Part shown: positions 10,633 to 18,940 of the stretch, one piece after another | Numbering within the stretch: position 1 is the first letter of the stretch | Layout of the letters: the number at the start of each line of letters is the position of its first letter | From: Flavobacteriaceae bacterium R38 | GTDB taxonomy: Bacteria > Bacteroidota > Bacteroidia > Flavobacteriales > Flavobacteriaceae | Length of the DNA stretch: 64,000 nt | Assembly: GCA_009901575.1 (NCBI GenBank) | Contig: WXYP01000002.1 | Coordinates: 682,001 to 746,000 of the forward strand | Reading direction: 5' to 3' | Notes under the pieces: model-generated | Database searches by the model: none | Seen by the model: only the letters and a program-made list of their open reading frames with translations | What the model was told of the DNA's origin: nothing | Program-made: the position numbers and the translations under genes

Positions 10633-12174
10633 ATGAAGAAGAGCTTTACTGTAATTTTATTATTAGGCCTTTTAGTTTTATGGAGTTCCTGTCGAAATGA
10701 TTTTGAATTCGAACCAAGTTCAGGAAATTTAACTTTCTCACGAGATACTGTATTTTTAGATACTGTTTTCACCAACATTGGGTCTAGTACATTTACATTA
10801 AAAGTATTTAATCGTAGTAATGACGACATAAGTATTCCTACAGTTAGATTAGGGCAAGGAGAAGATTCCAGGTATCGCCTGAATGTAGATGGTATTGCAG
10901 GAAAAGAATTTGAAAATATTGAAATTTTTGCGAGAGATAGTATTTTTATATTCATAGAAACTACGGTAGATATCCAGGACTTTGTCACAGATCAAAATCA
11001 GTTTATTTATACAGATGTTATTGAATTTGATACCGGAAGTAATCAGCAAGATGTTCAATTGGTTACCTTAGTCCAGGATGCCATCTTTCTGTTCCCTCAA
11101 CGCTTTGATGATGGTATGACAGAAACTATATTATTAGGTATTGACGGACAAGGAAATGAAAACAGAATAGAAGGATTCTTTCTTGAAGATGATGAACTCA
11201 ATTTTACCAATGAAAAACCTTATGTAATTTTTGGCTACGCCGGAGTTGGTAGCGGACAAACGTTAAATATAGAAGCGGGTACACGGGTACATTTTCATGA
11301 AAATTCAGGAATTTATGTGACAGATGGTGGTACTTTGCAAATTAATGGAGAATTAAGCACAGATCAGGATGTACTGGAAAATGAGGTTATTTTTGAAGGA
11401 GATCGGTTAGAACCCGAATTTGCTAATGTTCCAGGACAATGGGGAACTGTCTGGTTGAGTCCGGGAAGTACAAATAATGTAATCAATCATCTTACTATTA
11501 AAAACGCAACCGTTGGAATTTTAATGGATGGGAATGATGGAACCTCAACCCCTACGCTAACACTTGCTAATTCTCAGATACACAATACTTCGAATATAGG
11601 GCTTTGGGGCAGGGCTACAAATATAGATGCAGAAAATTTAGTCATAGGTAATGCCGGCCAGGTTTCACTATATTGCAATTTAGGCGGAACTTATAATTTC
11701 AGACATACGACCATTGCAAATTTCTGGATCAATAGTTTTAGAGAACTCCCAGCTGTTCTAATTGACAATTTTGTTGAAGTAAATGATGGTACAATCGTCT
11801 CAAACGATTTAGAAGCAGCAAATTTTAGTAATTCAATCATTACAGGAAATACCAATATTGAATTGTTTCTTAACCCAGTAGATGGAACTGCTTTCAATTT
11901 TAATTTTGAAAATTCTTTAATTCGGTTTGACGATTTCAATAATCAGTTTATAGATAATCCGCTTTTTGATTTTAATAACACTAATTTTTACCAGGAGATC
12001 ATCTTAAATGAAATAGTAAATTTCAATGATCCTCAATCAAACGATTTTAGGATTGATGCTGCTTCCATTGTTAATAATCTTGGAAATTCAAGCACAGCTT
12101 TGCAAGTACCTTTAGATATTCTGGGAATAGATAGAACTGCTGAACCCGACCTGGGAGCCTATCAGAGTAATTAA
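10633..12174 (+). CDS. Beta-helix lipoprotein of the cell envelope
   Basis: A 513-residue lipoprotein with a leader ending in WSSC (Cys20). Residues ~25-150 look like an Ig-like or anchor domain (NLTFSRDTVFLDTVFTNIGSSTF). The remainder is rich in short Asn/Gly/Ile/Thr strands such as GTLQING, VINHLTIKN and NIGLWGRATNIDAENLVI, typical of a right-handed parallel beta-helix. It ends with LGIDRTAEPDLGAYQSN, the closing motif seen in choice-of-anchor/beta-helix surface proteins of flavobacteria. It probably sits on the outer membrane. Any sugar-binding or lyase role is unproven. A small membrane-protein gene follows after 14 bases. Confidence 0.78.
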   Translation: MKKSFTVILLLGLLVLWSSCRNDFEFEPSSGNLTFSRDTVFLDTVFTNIGSSTFTLKVFNRSNDDISIPTVRLGQGEDSRYRLNVDGIAGKEFENIEIFARDSIFIFIETTVDIQDFVTDQNQFIYTDVIEFDTGSNQQDVQLVTLVQDAIFLFPQRFDDGMTETILLGIDGQGNENRIEGFFLEDDELNFTNEKPYVIFGYAGVGSGQTLNIEAGTRVHFHENSGIYVTDGGTLQINGELSTDQDVLENEVIFEGDRLEPEFANVPGQWGTVWLSPGSTNNVINHLTIKNATVGILMDGNDGTSTPTLTLANSQIHNTSNIGLWGRATNIDAENLVIGNAGQVSLYCNLGGTYNFRHTTIANFWINSFRELPAVLIDNFVEVNDGTIVSNDLEAANFSNSIITGNTNIELFLNPVDGTAFNFNFENSLIRFDDFNNQFIDNPLFDFNNTNFYQEIILNEIVNFNDPQSNDFRIDAASIVNNLGNSSTALQVPLDILGIDRTAEPDLGAYQSN

Positions 12175-12188
12175 AAATTAAATATTAT

Positions 12189-12539
12189 ATGGAATTCCGT
12201 GAATTATTAGATTTATCTAAACATTACTTAGAGAAAAAAATAAACGGAACTGATTACAAGGATATTAAACGTGAGCTTTTAAGAAAGAATTTTTCTGAAG
12301 AAGACATTAATAAAGTTATATCTAGAGTTCAACGTTTAGAATTACAGCATTTGAAAAAGAAAAATGCTAATGTTGAATTTTCAAGTGGAGCGTTAATTGG
12401 GTTAATTATTACGTTGATTGGGGTAGGCATTACTGCTTATACATATTTTAGCGGCGCCCAGGTTTATATTATTGCTTATGGAGCCATATTATCTGGTATT
12501 AGCATGATGGTCTATAATTTAACTCGATATAGAAAATAA
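12189..12539 (+). CDS. Small protein with two C-terminal membrane segments, unknown function
   Basis: The 116-residue protein has a charged helical N-terminus (~1-60) containing a short helix-turn-helix-like run (YKDIKRELLRKNFSEEDINKV). Two hydrophobic segments follow, near residues 67-86 and 90-108, with a basic tail. The layout suggests an inner-membrane protein with a cytosolic helical head. The family was not recognised. It lies 14 bases after the beta-helix lipoprotein gene and its stop codon is inside a strong terminator hairpin. Confidence 0.7.
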   Translation: MEFRELLDLSKHYLEKKINGTDYKDIKRELLRKNFSEEDINKVISRVQRLELQHLKKKNANVEFSSGALIGLIITLIGVGITAYTYFSGAQVYIIAYGAILSGISMMVYNLTRYRK

Positions 12540-12570
12540 TAAACCCAGTTAAATCAACTGGGTTTATTAT
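12536..12570. terminator. Bidirectional terminator
   Basis: A perfect 15-bp stem, ATAATAAACCCAGTT against its complement, has a 5-base loop. The left arm includes the stop codon of the small membrane-protein gene, and the glyA gene converges from the right. Confidence 0.88.
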
Positions 12571-12596
12571 AAAAATATATTGTTTTAAAACTATAA

Positions 12597-13871
12597 CTAT
12601 GCTACAAACAATGGTTTATCACTCATTAAATCATTAACCTCTTTGGCTATAGATTCTATAACTTCATCATTATCAATATTTGTAATTACACGGTCAATTA
12701 AATTCACAATTACTTCCATTTCAGCTTCTTTTAATCCTCTTGAAGTGATTGCAGAAGACCCTATTCTGATTCCGCTGGTTACAAAAGGAGATTTGTCATC
12801 AAATGGTACCATATTTTTATTTACCGTGATATCAGCCTTTCCTAAAGCTTCTTCAGCCTGCTTCCCTGAAACATTTTTATTGCGTAAATCGATTAACATC
12901 ATGTGGTTATCTGTTCCTCCACTTATAACTTTGTATCCTTTATCAATAAATGCTTTAGCCATAGTTTGAGCATTCTTTCTTACCTGGATAGAGTAATGAA
13001 GAAAATCATCTGTCAATGCTTCTCCAAAAGCAATTGCTTTAGCTGCAATAATATGTTCTAACGGTCCGCCTTGATTACCTGGAAAAACAGCACTGTCTAA
13101 TAAAGAAGACATTTTTCTAAGGTTTCCGTTTTTCAGTTTAATTCCGAACGGATTATCAAAATCTTCCCCCATCATGATCATTCCGCCTCTTGGTCCTCTT
13201 AGTGTTTTATGCGTAGTAGTGGTTACAATATGACAATGTGGGATAGGATCATTTAAAAGTCCTTTGGCAATTAACCCTGCAGGATGTGAGATATCTGCAA
13301 ACAAAATAGCACCAACACTATCTGCTATCTCCCTAAATCTTTTAAAATCAATATCTCTGGAATATGCAGAAGCCCCGGCTATGATAAGTTTTGGCTTTTC
13401 TGCAGTAGCCATTTCCTGTATTTTATCGTAATTAAGAACTCCGGTTTCTTCTTCTACTCCGTAAAAAACAGGTTGAAATAATTTTCCTGAAAAGTTTACA
13501 GGAGATCCATGTGTTAAATGTCCTCCGTGAGATAAATCAAACCCTAAAATTTTATCTCCGGGCTTTAAACATGCTGCATAAACTGCTGTATTTGCCTGAG
13601 ATCCACTATGTGGTTGTACATTAACCCAGCTAGCTCCAAATAATGCTTTCGCTCTTTCAATTGCAATAGTTTCTACTTCGTCTACTACTTCACAACCGCC
13701 ATAATAACGCTTACCAGGGTATCCTTCTGCATATTTGTTTGTCAAAACAGAGCCTGCAGCCTCCATAACCTGATCACTAACAAAATTCTCTGAAGCAATT
13801 AATTCTATTCCGTTTAATTGACGCTCTTTTTCAGCTTGGATTAATTCAAAAATTTGTTCGTCGCGTTGCAT
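12597..13871 (-). CDS. glyA: Serine hydroxymethyltransferase
   Basis: A PLP enzyme of 424 residues that converts serine and tetrahydrofolate to glycine and methylene-tetrahydrofolate in the cytosol, the main source of one-carbon units. Visible motifs are [10 protein letters not shown] (24-33), YPGKRYYGG (51-59), HSGSQAN (88-94) and [14 protein letters not shown], in which Lys222 holds PLP. Length and motifs are normal. The gene is single, divergent from the fumarylacetoacetase gene and convergent with the upstream pair across a terminator. Confidence 0.97.
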   Translation of the reverse strand: MQRDEQIFELIQAEKERQLNGIELIASENFVSDQVMEAAGSVLTNKYAEGYPGKRYYGGCEVVDEVETIAIERAKALFGASWVNVQPHSGSQANTAVYAACLKPGDKILGFDLSHGGHLTHGSPVNFSGKLFQPVFYGVEEETGVLNYDKIQEMATAEKPKLIIAGASAYSRDIDFKRFREIADSVGAILFADISHPAGLIAKGLLNDPIPHCHIVTTTTHKTLRGPRGGMIMMGEDFDNPFGIKLKNGNLRKMSSLLDSAVFPGNQGGPLEHIIAAKAIAFGEALTDDFLHYSIQVRKNAQTMAKAFIDKGYKVISGGTDNHMMLIDLRNKNVSGKQAEEALGKADITVNKNMVPFDDKSPFVTSGIRIGSSAITSRGLKEAEMEVIVNLIDRVITNIDNDEVIESIAKEVNDLMSDKPLFVA

Positions 13872-13965
13872 TATCTAGTACTGGTTTTTAGTTTTTAATT
13901 CATTGATGCGAAATTATAAAAAAACCCTTAATTGATTTGTGTAAATTCTTAAATATCACAACATT

Positions 13966-13993
13966 TTTTCAAGACAAAAAAATATCTTGAAAA
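13966..13993. promoter_or_regulatory. Inverted repeat upstream of fumarylacetoacetase
   Basis: TTTTCAAGA and TCTTGAAAA form perfect 9-bp arms around a 10-base spacer, 70 bases before the fumarylacetoacetase start and 95 bases before glyA. The spacing suits a dimeric regulator site, but no regulator gene lies beside it. Confidence 0.35.
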
Positions 13994-14062
13994 TCATCAT
14001 AAAAGTTATTTTTTATAATCATTTATTTCATAATATTGTTATGACCATTAAAAACATAGACC

Positions 14063-15343
14063 ATGCCTGATACTACGAATAATCCAAATAGAAAAACCTG
14101 GCTACAAGTCAGCAAAGACTCAGACTTTCCAATTCAAAATATTCCTTTCGGTGTTTTTTTAACACGAGATGATATCATTACCATAGGTACAAGAATAGGT
14201 GACTATGCCATAGACCTTGGAGCACTACATCAATTAGGATACTTTGAAGGGATCCCTTTGACAGATGATATTTTTTTACAAGACAGTTTAAACGATTTTA
14301 TTTCAGATGGAAAAAAAACCTGGCGATTAGTCAGAAACAGGATTGGAGATATTTTCGACATTGAAAATCCTGCATTAAGAGATAATGAAAATCATAGAAA
14401 TATTGCACTTTTCACCTTGAATGAAATTGAAATGCAATTACCGGTACAAATCGGAGATTATACCGATTTTTATTCCAGTAAAGAGCATGCTACTAATGTA
14501 GGTACTATGTTTAGAGGAGCAGACAATGCATTGATGCCTAACTGGCTTCACATTCCTGTTGGATATCACGGGAGAAGTTCTTCGATTATACCTACTAACA
14601 TCCCAATACACAGACCACAAGGTCAAACCATGCCGGAAAATGCAACAACACCGGTATTCGGACCTTCAAAATTAGTAGATTTCGAATTAGAAATGGCTTT
14701 TATTACTACAGATGCAAATCTTCTTGGAGAACCCATCCCAATAGATGAAGCAGAAGATTACATCTTCGGAATGGTTTTATTTAATGATTGGAGTGCAAGG
14801 GATATTCAAAAATGGGAGTATGTTCCTCTGGGTCCTTTTCTAGCCAAAAACTTTGCTTCTTCTATCTCTCCATGGATTGTGACTATGGATGCACTTTTAC
14901 CATTCAAAGTTGATAATGTACAACAAGATCCGGAGCCACTTCCTTACCTCAAATCTGATGAAAAAATGAATTATGACATCCATCTGGAAGTAGATATTAC
15001 CCCCAAAGACGGAGAGGCTACTACAGTGACAAAGTCCAATTTTAAATATATGTATTGGACTATGGCTCAACAATTGGCACATCATACCATTAATGGCTGT
15101 AAAGTAAATAGTGGAGATATGATGGGGAGTGGTACAATTTCCGGCCCTACTCCAGATTCATATGGGTCTATGCTTGAGCTTACCTGGAGAGGAGAAAAAC
15201 CTATTCAAATGAAAGACGGCACCGAACGAAAATTCATTAATGATTATGATACTGTTACTATAAGAGGGTATTGTAAAAACGAACAGGTACGAATTGGTTT
15301 TGGAGATGTTAGCACACAACTTCTGCCCGTCTTTAAAAAGTAA
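14063..15343 (+). CDS. fahA: Fumarylacetoacetase
   Basis: A 426-residue enzyme catalysing the last step of tyrosine/phenylalanine breakdown, hydrolysing fumarylacetoacetate to fumarate and acetoacetate. The N-terminal SH3-like domain covers ~1-115. The catalytic domain starts at YTDFYSSKEHATNVGTMFR, which holds the metal-binding Asp and the catalytic His, followed by PVGYHGRSSS, VDFELEMAF (metal-binding glutamates), NDWSARDIQKWEYVPLGPF and SGTISGP. Length matches animal and bacterial homologs. The other genes of tyrosine catabolism are not in the window, so regulation must be read from its own promoter region, which holds a 9-bp inverted repeat. Confidence 0.96.
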   Translation: MPDTTNNPNRKTWLQVSKDSDFPIQNIPFGVFLTRDDIITIGTRIGDYAIDLGALHQLGYFEGIPLTDDIFLQDSLNDFISDGKKTWRLVRNRIGDIFDIENPALRDNENHRNIALFTLNEIEMQLPVQIGDYTDFYSSKEHATNVGTMFRGADNALMPNWLHIPVGYHGRSSSIIPTNIPIHRPQGQTMPENATTPVFGPSKLVDFELEMAFITTDANLLGEPIPIDEAEDYIFGMVLFNDWSARDIQKWEYVPLGPFLAKNFASSISPWIVTMDALLPFKVDNVQQDPEPLPYLKSDEKMNYDIHLEVDITPKDGEATTVTKSNFKYMYWTMAQQLAHHTINGCKVNSGDMMGSGTISGPTPDSYGSMLELTWRGEKPIQMKDGTERKFINDYDTVTIRGYCKNEQVRIGFGDVSTQLLPVFKK

Positions 15344-15425
15344 GTCAAAAACATCAAATAAATTTCATTTGTAAATCACTGGCTGTATACGATTTAAACA
15401 TTATGATCGTTTAAAAATAAATTTT

Positions 15426-15440
15426 TGGCATTAGAATTGA
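15426..15440 (+). promoter_or_regulatory. Sigma54-like promoter
   Basis: TGGCA (15426-15430) is followed after exactly six bases by TTGA (15437-15440), the spacing of the sigma54 -24/-12 consensus TGGCAC-N5-TTGC, with A in place of the final C. It lies 33 bases upstream of the lipoprotein ATG at 15473. No enhancer-binding activator gene is adjacent. Confidence 0.4.
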
Positions 15441-15472
15441 TTTATAAGCCCTGAACACCAAACTTGACTGAT

Positions 15473-16657
15473 ATGAAAAAATTAATACTTTCATTTATCA
15501 TTGCTGCAATGATAATTTCCTGTAGCAGTGGAAAAAAGTCGCAGCAAGCACTTAATTATGGTAATTATGATGCAGCCATCAATATTGCTCTTAAAAGGCT
15601 CGGTAATAATAAAACCCGAAAAGGGAACCAAATATTTATTACTCAGCTTGAAGAAGGCTATAAAAAAGTAATCGATAGAGATCTCGCTAAAGTTGATTTC
15701 TTAAAAAAAGATAATAATCCGGCAAATTTAGAGACGATCTACAAAATATATGAAGATTTAAATTACAGGCAGGAGAGAATCAAACCGCTATTACCATTGT
15801 ACATCAATGAGGAAGGTAGAAATGCATCTTTTAAATTTACTGATTATACTGATGATCTTATCGATTCTAAAAATAAATTATCTGTTTACTTATATGATAA
15901 TGCATCTTCGCTTTTAGCAAATAGCAAGAATAAATATGATTACAGAAAAGCGTATAACGATTTTAATTATCTAAATGAGATAAATTCGGGCTACAAAGAT
16001 GTAAATGATAAAATTGAAGAAGCACATTTTAAAGGAACTGATTTTGTAAAAGTTGCTTTATACAATGATTCTCAGGTTATCATTCCTGAACGTCTGGAAA
16101 AAGAAATGCTTAATTTCAATACGTATGGTATTAACGACCTTTGGACGGTTTACCATAGTAATCCACAGGATAAAACCAATTACGATTATGAAATGGAATT
16201 GGCTTTTCAGGAAATTAATATTTCTCCGGAACAAATTAAAGAAAGAGAAATCATTAAAGAAAAAAGAATAAAAGACGGCTGGAAGTACCTTTATAAAGAC
16301 GGAGTTGCCGTAAAAGACAGTTTGGGGAACAGGATCAAAGTAGATAAGTTTAAAAAAGTACATTGTACATTATATGAATTCACACAATTCAAAGCGGTAC
16401 AGGTAACGGGAAACGTGATTTACAAGGATTTAAAAAGTAATCAGGTTTTAAATTCTTATCCTATCAGCAGTGAATTTATATTTGAGCATCAATATGCAGA
16501 TATAGATGGAGACAAAAGAGCATTAGACGATGTTTATCTCCCACTCTTAAATGTAAGAGAAGTTGCTTTCCCAAGTAACGAACAAATGGTATATGATGCC
16601 GGAGAAGATTTAAAACAACGACTTAAAAGTATTATTAAACGTCATAAGTTTAATTAA
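15473..16657 (+). CDS. TPR-like helical lipoprotein, unknown function
   Basis: A 394-residue lipoprotein; the leader ends in ISC (Cys17). The N-terminal half (~20-190) is helical and shaped like tetratricopeptide repeats (ALNYGNYDAAINIALKRL, YKVIDRDLAKVDFL, YRKAYNDFNYLNEINSGY). The C-terminal half is mixed alpha/beta with a basic centre (KERIIKE-like helix) and a predicted beta sandwich. ATG 15473 is preferred over a TTG three codons upstream because it gives a normal signal peptide. Such lipoproteins are common in flavobacteria without assigned function. A sigma54-like promoter precedes it. Confidence 0.75.
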   Translation: MKKLILSFIIAAMIISCSSGKKSQQALNYGNYDAAINIALKRLGNNKTRKGNQIFITQLEEGYKKVIDRDLAKVDFLKKDNNPANLETIYKIYEDLNYRQERIKPLLPLYINEEGRNASFKFTDYTDDLIDSKNKLSVYLYDNASSLLANSKNKYDYRKAYNDFNYLNEINSGYKDVNDKIEEAHFKGTDFVKVALYNDSQVIIPERLEKEMLNFNTYGINDLWTVYHSNPQDKTNYDYEMELAFQEINISPEQIKEREIIKEKRIKDGWKYLYKDGVAVKDSLGNRIKVDKFKKVHCTLYEFTQFKAVQVTGNVIYKDLKSNQVLNSYPISSEFIFEHQYADIDGDKRALDDVYLPLLNVREVAFPSNEQMVYDAGEDLKQRLKSIIKRHKFN

Positions 16658-16729
16658 ACTTTTCCTCATCATATAGATATTTCGCAAGAAGACAACAACA
16701 ACTCGTGTTTTCACAACAAAAAGTTGCCA

Positions 16730-16746
16730 GGGATAAAGATTATCCC
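16730..16746. promoter_or_regulatory. Perfect 7-bp palindrome upstream of the VGIGTTTP protein
   Basis: GGGATAA and TTATCCC flank AGA, forming a 17-base hyphenated palindrome 50 bases before the next start codon and 73 bases after the previous stop. It could be an operator. As a terminator it lacks a T run. Confidence 0.35.
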
Positions 16747-16795
16747 AAAATTGCACTCATAATTTATTAACATTAAGTATTAAAGCCCCTCGACA

Positions 16796-17953
16796 ATGAA
16801 ATTAAAGTTCATAACTTTAGTAATCATACTATTTAAGTTATCCTTAAGTTTAGCTCAGGTAGGGATAGGAACAACTACTCCTAATCCATCTTCTATTTTA
16901 GATATTTTTTCAAATAGTAAAGGTGTCCTTTTTCCAAGAGTATCTTTAAATAATTCAACAGATACAAGCACCATTATTGGAGGTAACGTAGAAAGTTTAT
17001 TAGTTTACAACACCTCTAGTCTGGCAGATGTAACTCCGGGGTATTATTTCTGGAATGGAACAAACTGGTCAAAACTTACTGATTCCAGTAGTGCACTTGA
17101 ATGGACGTTAAACGGAAATTCTAATACAACTGCCGCTAATTTCCTGGGTACAACCAATGACGTAAGGATGGAGATACGATCTAATAACTTCCCGCTCTTG
17201 CAATTTGGAAGAAGGCAAACTTTAGGATTAACCCAGAGTTTTCCTGATTATACTGATGATGATCAACCGTTGGTTGTCATTAATGGAGATGGTAATACTT
17301 CTGCCCTTCAATTTACTGCATCTGCAGCCTCGTTTTACAGACCATTACTATTCACAACTCCTAATGGTAGTTTTAGAATGAAAGGAAGCTCTGGTGGAAC
17401 AGATTTATTTGAAATTGGTTCTTCTGGTCCGGCAAATGACGGGAGCCTTGAATTTATTATTGGAGATGATGGTCAGGAGCCTATTGTTTTTAAACGTTAT
17501 GATTTTAGAAATGGTCAGTTTAACACCGAGCTTTTTAGAGTTCAGGGAAGCAACAATACAGCAGATGCTAAACCCAGGTTTGGAATCAATATTAATCCTC
17601 AAAGAGTAGCTATCGATAGTGATTACGATGATTCTCAGAGCGGATTCAATATCGCAAATTCTACACTTCAAATTGGAGGATCTTTATCTACTGCTATAAT
17701 TCGAACAACATCAGATTTAACGCTAACAGAAGATCACCATACCGTGATAATTACCGGAAATCATGATATAACATTACCTGCAGCCAATACAGTTACCGGA
17801 CGTATTTATGTTATAAAAAATATAACGGCTACTACCGTTAATATAACACAATATGTTAGAAATAACTCTGGAACAGATAACAGAATCTTTGCCCAAAGAG
17901 TATTTGTATTTCAAAGTGACGGTGTCGAATGGCAACAAATAAACAGGGATTAA
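16796..17953 (+). CDS. Secreted VGIGTTTP-type surface protein
   Basis: A 385-residue exported protein with a signal peptide ending near SLSLAQ. Mature residues begin VGIGTTTPNPSSILDI, a hallmark of a large group of flavobacterial secreted proteins resembling phage tail-fibre or S-layer-like repeats. The motif LLVYNTSSLADVTPGYYFWNGTNW is also typical. The central part is beta-rich, and the last ~90 residues (HTVIITGNHDITLPA onward) resemble the C-terminal beta domain of such proteins. No CHU_C or other T9SS sorting domain is evident. The protein is likely cell-surface or extracellular; its role is not known. Confidence 0.72.
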   Translation: MKLKFITLVIILFKLSLSLAQVGIGTTTPNPSSILDIFSNSKGVLFPRVSLNNSTDTSTIIGGNVESLLVYNTSSLADVTPGYYFWNGTNWSKLTDSSSALEWTLNGNSNTTAANFLGTTNDVRMEIRSNNFPLLQFGRRQTLGLTQSFPDYTDDDQPLVVINGDGNTSALQFTASAASFYRPLLFTTPNGSFRMKGSSGGTDLFEIGSSGPANDGSLEFIIGDDGQEPIVFKRYDFRNGQFNTELFRVQGSNNTADAKPRFGININPQRVAIDSDYDDSQSGFNIANSTLQIGGSLSTAIIRTTSDLTLTEDHHTVIITGNHDITLPAANTVTGRIYVIKNITATTVNITQYVRNNSGTDNRIFAQRVFVFQSDGVEWQQINRD

Positions 17954-17974
17954 CTATAATAAATTAATTGATCT

Positions 17975-18358
17975 TTATATAAACTCGCTTAATTTATTTG
18001 CCCGGATACTTCCATGTGAGGTATGATAAATAACTGCTCCGTCTTTTAATACTATCAATTGCGGACTCTCATGGTACACTCCGTATTTTGAGGCAATATC
18101 ATTTGACACTCCTCTATATTTAAGTAGATCCAGGAAATATAACTTTACTTGATCGCTATTCAGGTCGAAATCGCTTTCAAATCCTTTTAAAACCATTCTA
18201 CTAATACCGCAACGCGTACTATGTTTATATATAGCTATAGTTTGCTGTTTGCTTTCTTCAAGTATTTCATCCAATTGCCTGCTATCCGTTAAAGGATTCC
18301 ATTCTAAATTTGAATCACTGGCGTTTCCTCCTCCCATTAATTTATTGAATAATCCCAT
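17975..18358 (-). CDS. ytxJ: Bacillithiol-system redox protein YtxJ (monothiol thioredoxin fold)
   Basis: A 127-residue cytosolic protein of the YtxJ family. It has a thioredoxin-like fold with a single active-site cysteine in HSTRCGIS (Cys50) rather than CxxC, then VYHESPQLIVLKDGAVIYHTSHG, with the cis-proline strand. YtxJ proteins are linked by genome context to bacillithiol, the thiol used by many Bacteroidota and Firmicutes, and are thought to remove bacillithiol from mixed disulfides. The gene begins one base after the stop of the DUF1348 gene, so the two are co-transcribed. Confidence 0.88.
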   Translation of the reverse strand: MGLFNKLMGGGNASDSNLEWNPLTDSRQLDEILEESKQQTIAIYKHSTRCGISRMVLKGFESDFDLNSDQVKLYFLDLLKYRGVSNDIASKYGVYHESPQLIVLKDGAVIYHTSHGSIRANKLSEFI

Positions 18359-18359
18359 A

Positions 18360-18773
18360 TTAATTAAGTTTTCTTTCTGTTTCGTTTATTTTAATATCAT
18401 TTATACTGGCATATCGTTTTTCCATCAATCCGTTTTCATTAAACTCCCAATTCTCATTACCATAAGCTCTGTACCATTGTCCTGAATCATCTTTCCACTC
18501 ATACTCAAAACGTACTGCTATCCTGTTCTCTGAATGTGCCCAGTATTCTTTTTTTAATTTGTACTCATGTTCTTTCTCCCATTTGCGTTTTAAAAATGCT
18601 CTAACTTCTTCCCTTCCATTAATAAATTCTGATCTGTTTCTCCATTCAGTATCTATGGTATATGCCATAGAAATTTTTTCCGGATTTTTAGTATTCCATG
18701 CATCTTCTGCTGCCTGAATCTTTTGCATTGCAGTTTCTTTTGTAAACGGAGGAAAAGGTGGTTTTTGTTCCAT
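18360..18773 (-). CDS. DUF1348 (SnoaL/NTF2-like) family protein
   Basis: A 137-residue protein of the DUF1348 family with an NTF2-like cone fold. Motifs include [22 protein letters not shown] near the start, [46 protein letters not shown] and a C-terminal ASINDIKI. Members are small, cytosolic and of unknown function, often near redox or stress genes. Here the gene lies one base upstream of ytxJ, which supports a thiol-redox or oxidative-stress context. Confidence 0.85.
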   Translation of the reverse strand: MEQKPPFPPFTKETAMQKIQAAEDAWNTKNPEKISMAYTIDTEWRNRSEFINGREEVRAFLKRKWEKEHEYKLKKEYWAHSENRIAVRFEYEWKDDSGQWYRAYGNENWEFNENGLMEKRYASINDIKINETERKLN

Positions 18774-18841
18774 TATAATTTTTAATCAAATTAATCAATT
18801 TTAAGTCGATCTAAAAAATCTATCCTTACAATAAACCACAA

Positions 18842-18886
18842 CAGACAAAATGTCTTTAAAAACAAGCTTTAACCAGACAAAATGAC
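18842..18886 (+). promoter_or_regulatory. Tandem direct repeats upstream of clpB
   Basis: The 11-base word CAGACAAAATG occurs at 18842-18852 and 18874-18884, starting 32 bases apart (about three helical turns). The first copy extends to GACA-AAA-TGTC, an inverted repeat, and the second to GACAAAATGAC. Both lie 57-99 bases upstream of the clpB ATG, between divergent genes, where a heat-shock or stress regulator would bind. Confidence 0.45.
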
Positions 18887-18940
18887 CTATACAATGAATT
18901 GGAATAAATATTGTCAAATATCTATCAAATATCAAAAATT

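Noticed and set aside
10849-11058. Minus-strand ORFs opposite the beta-helix lipoprotein (also 10626-10988 and 11691-11939)
   Set aside because: They are shadows of a long coding frame with a lipoprotein leader.
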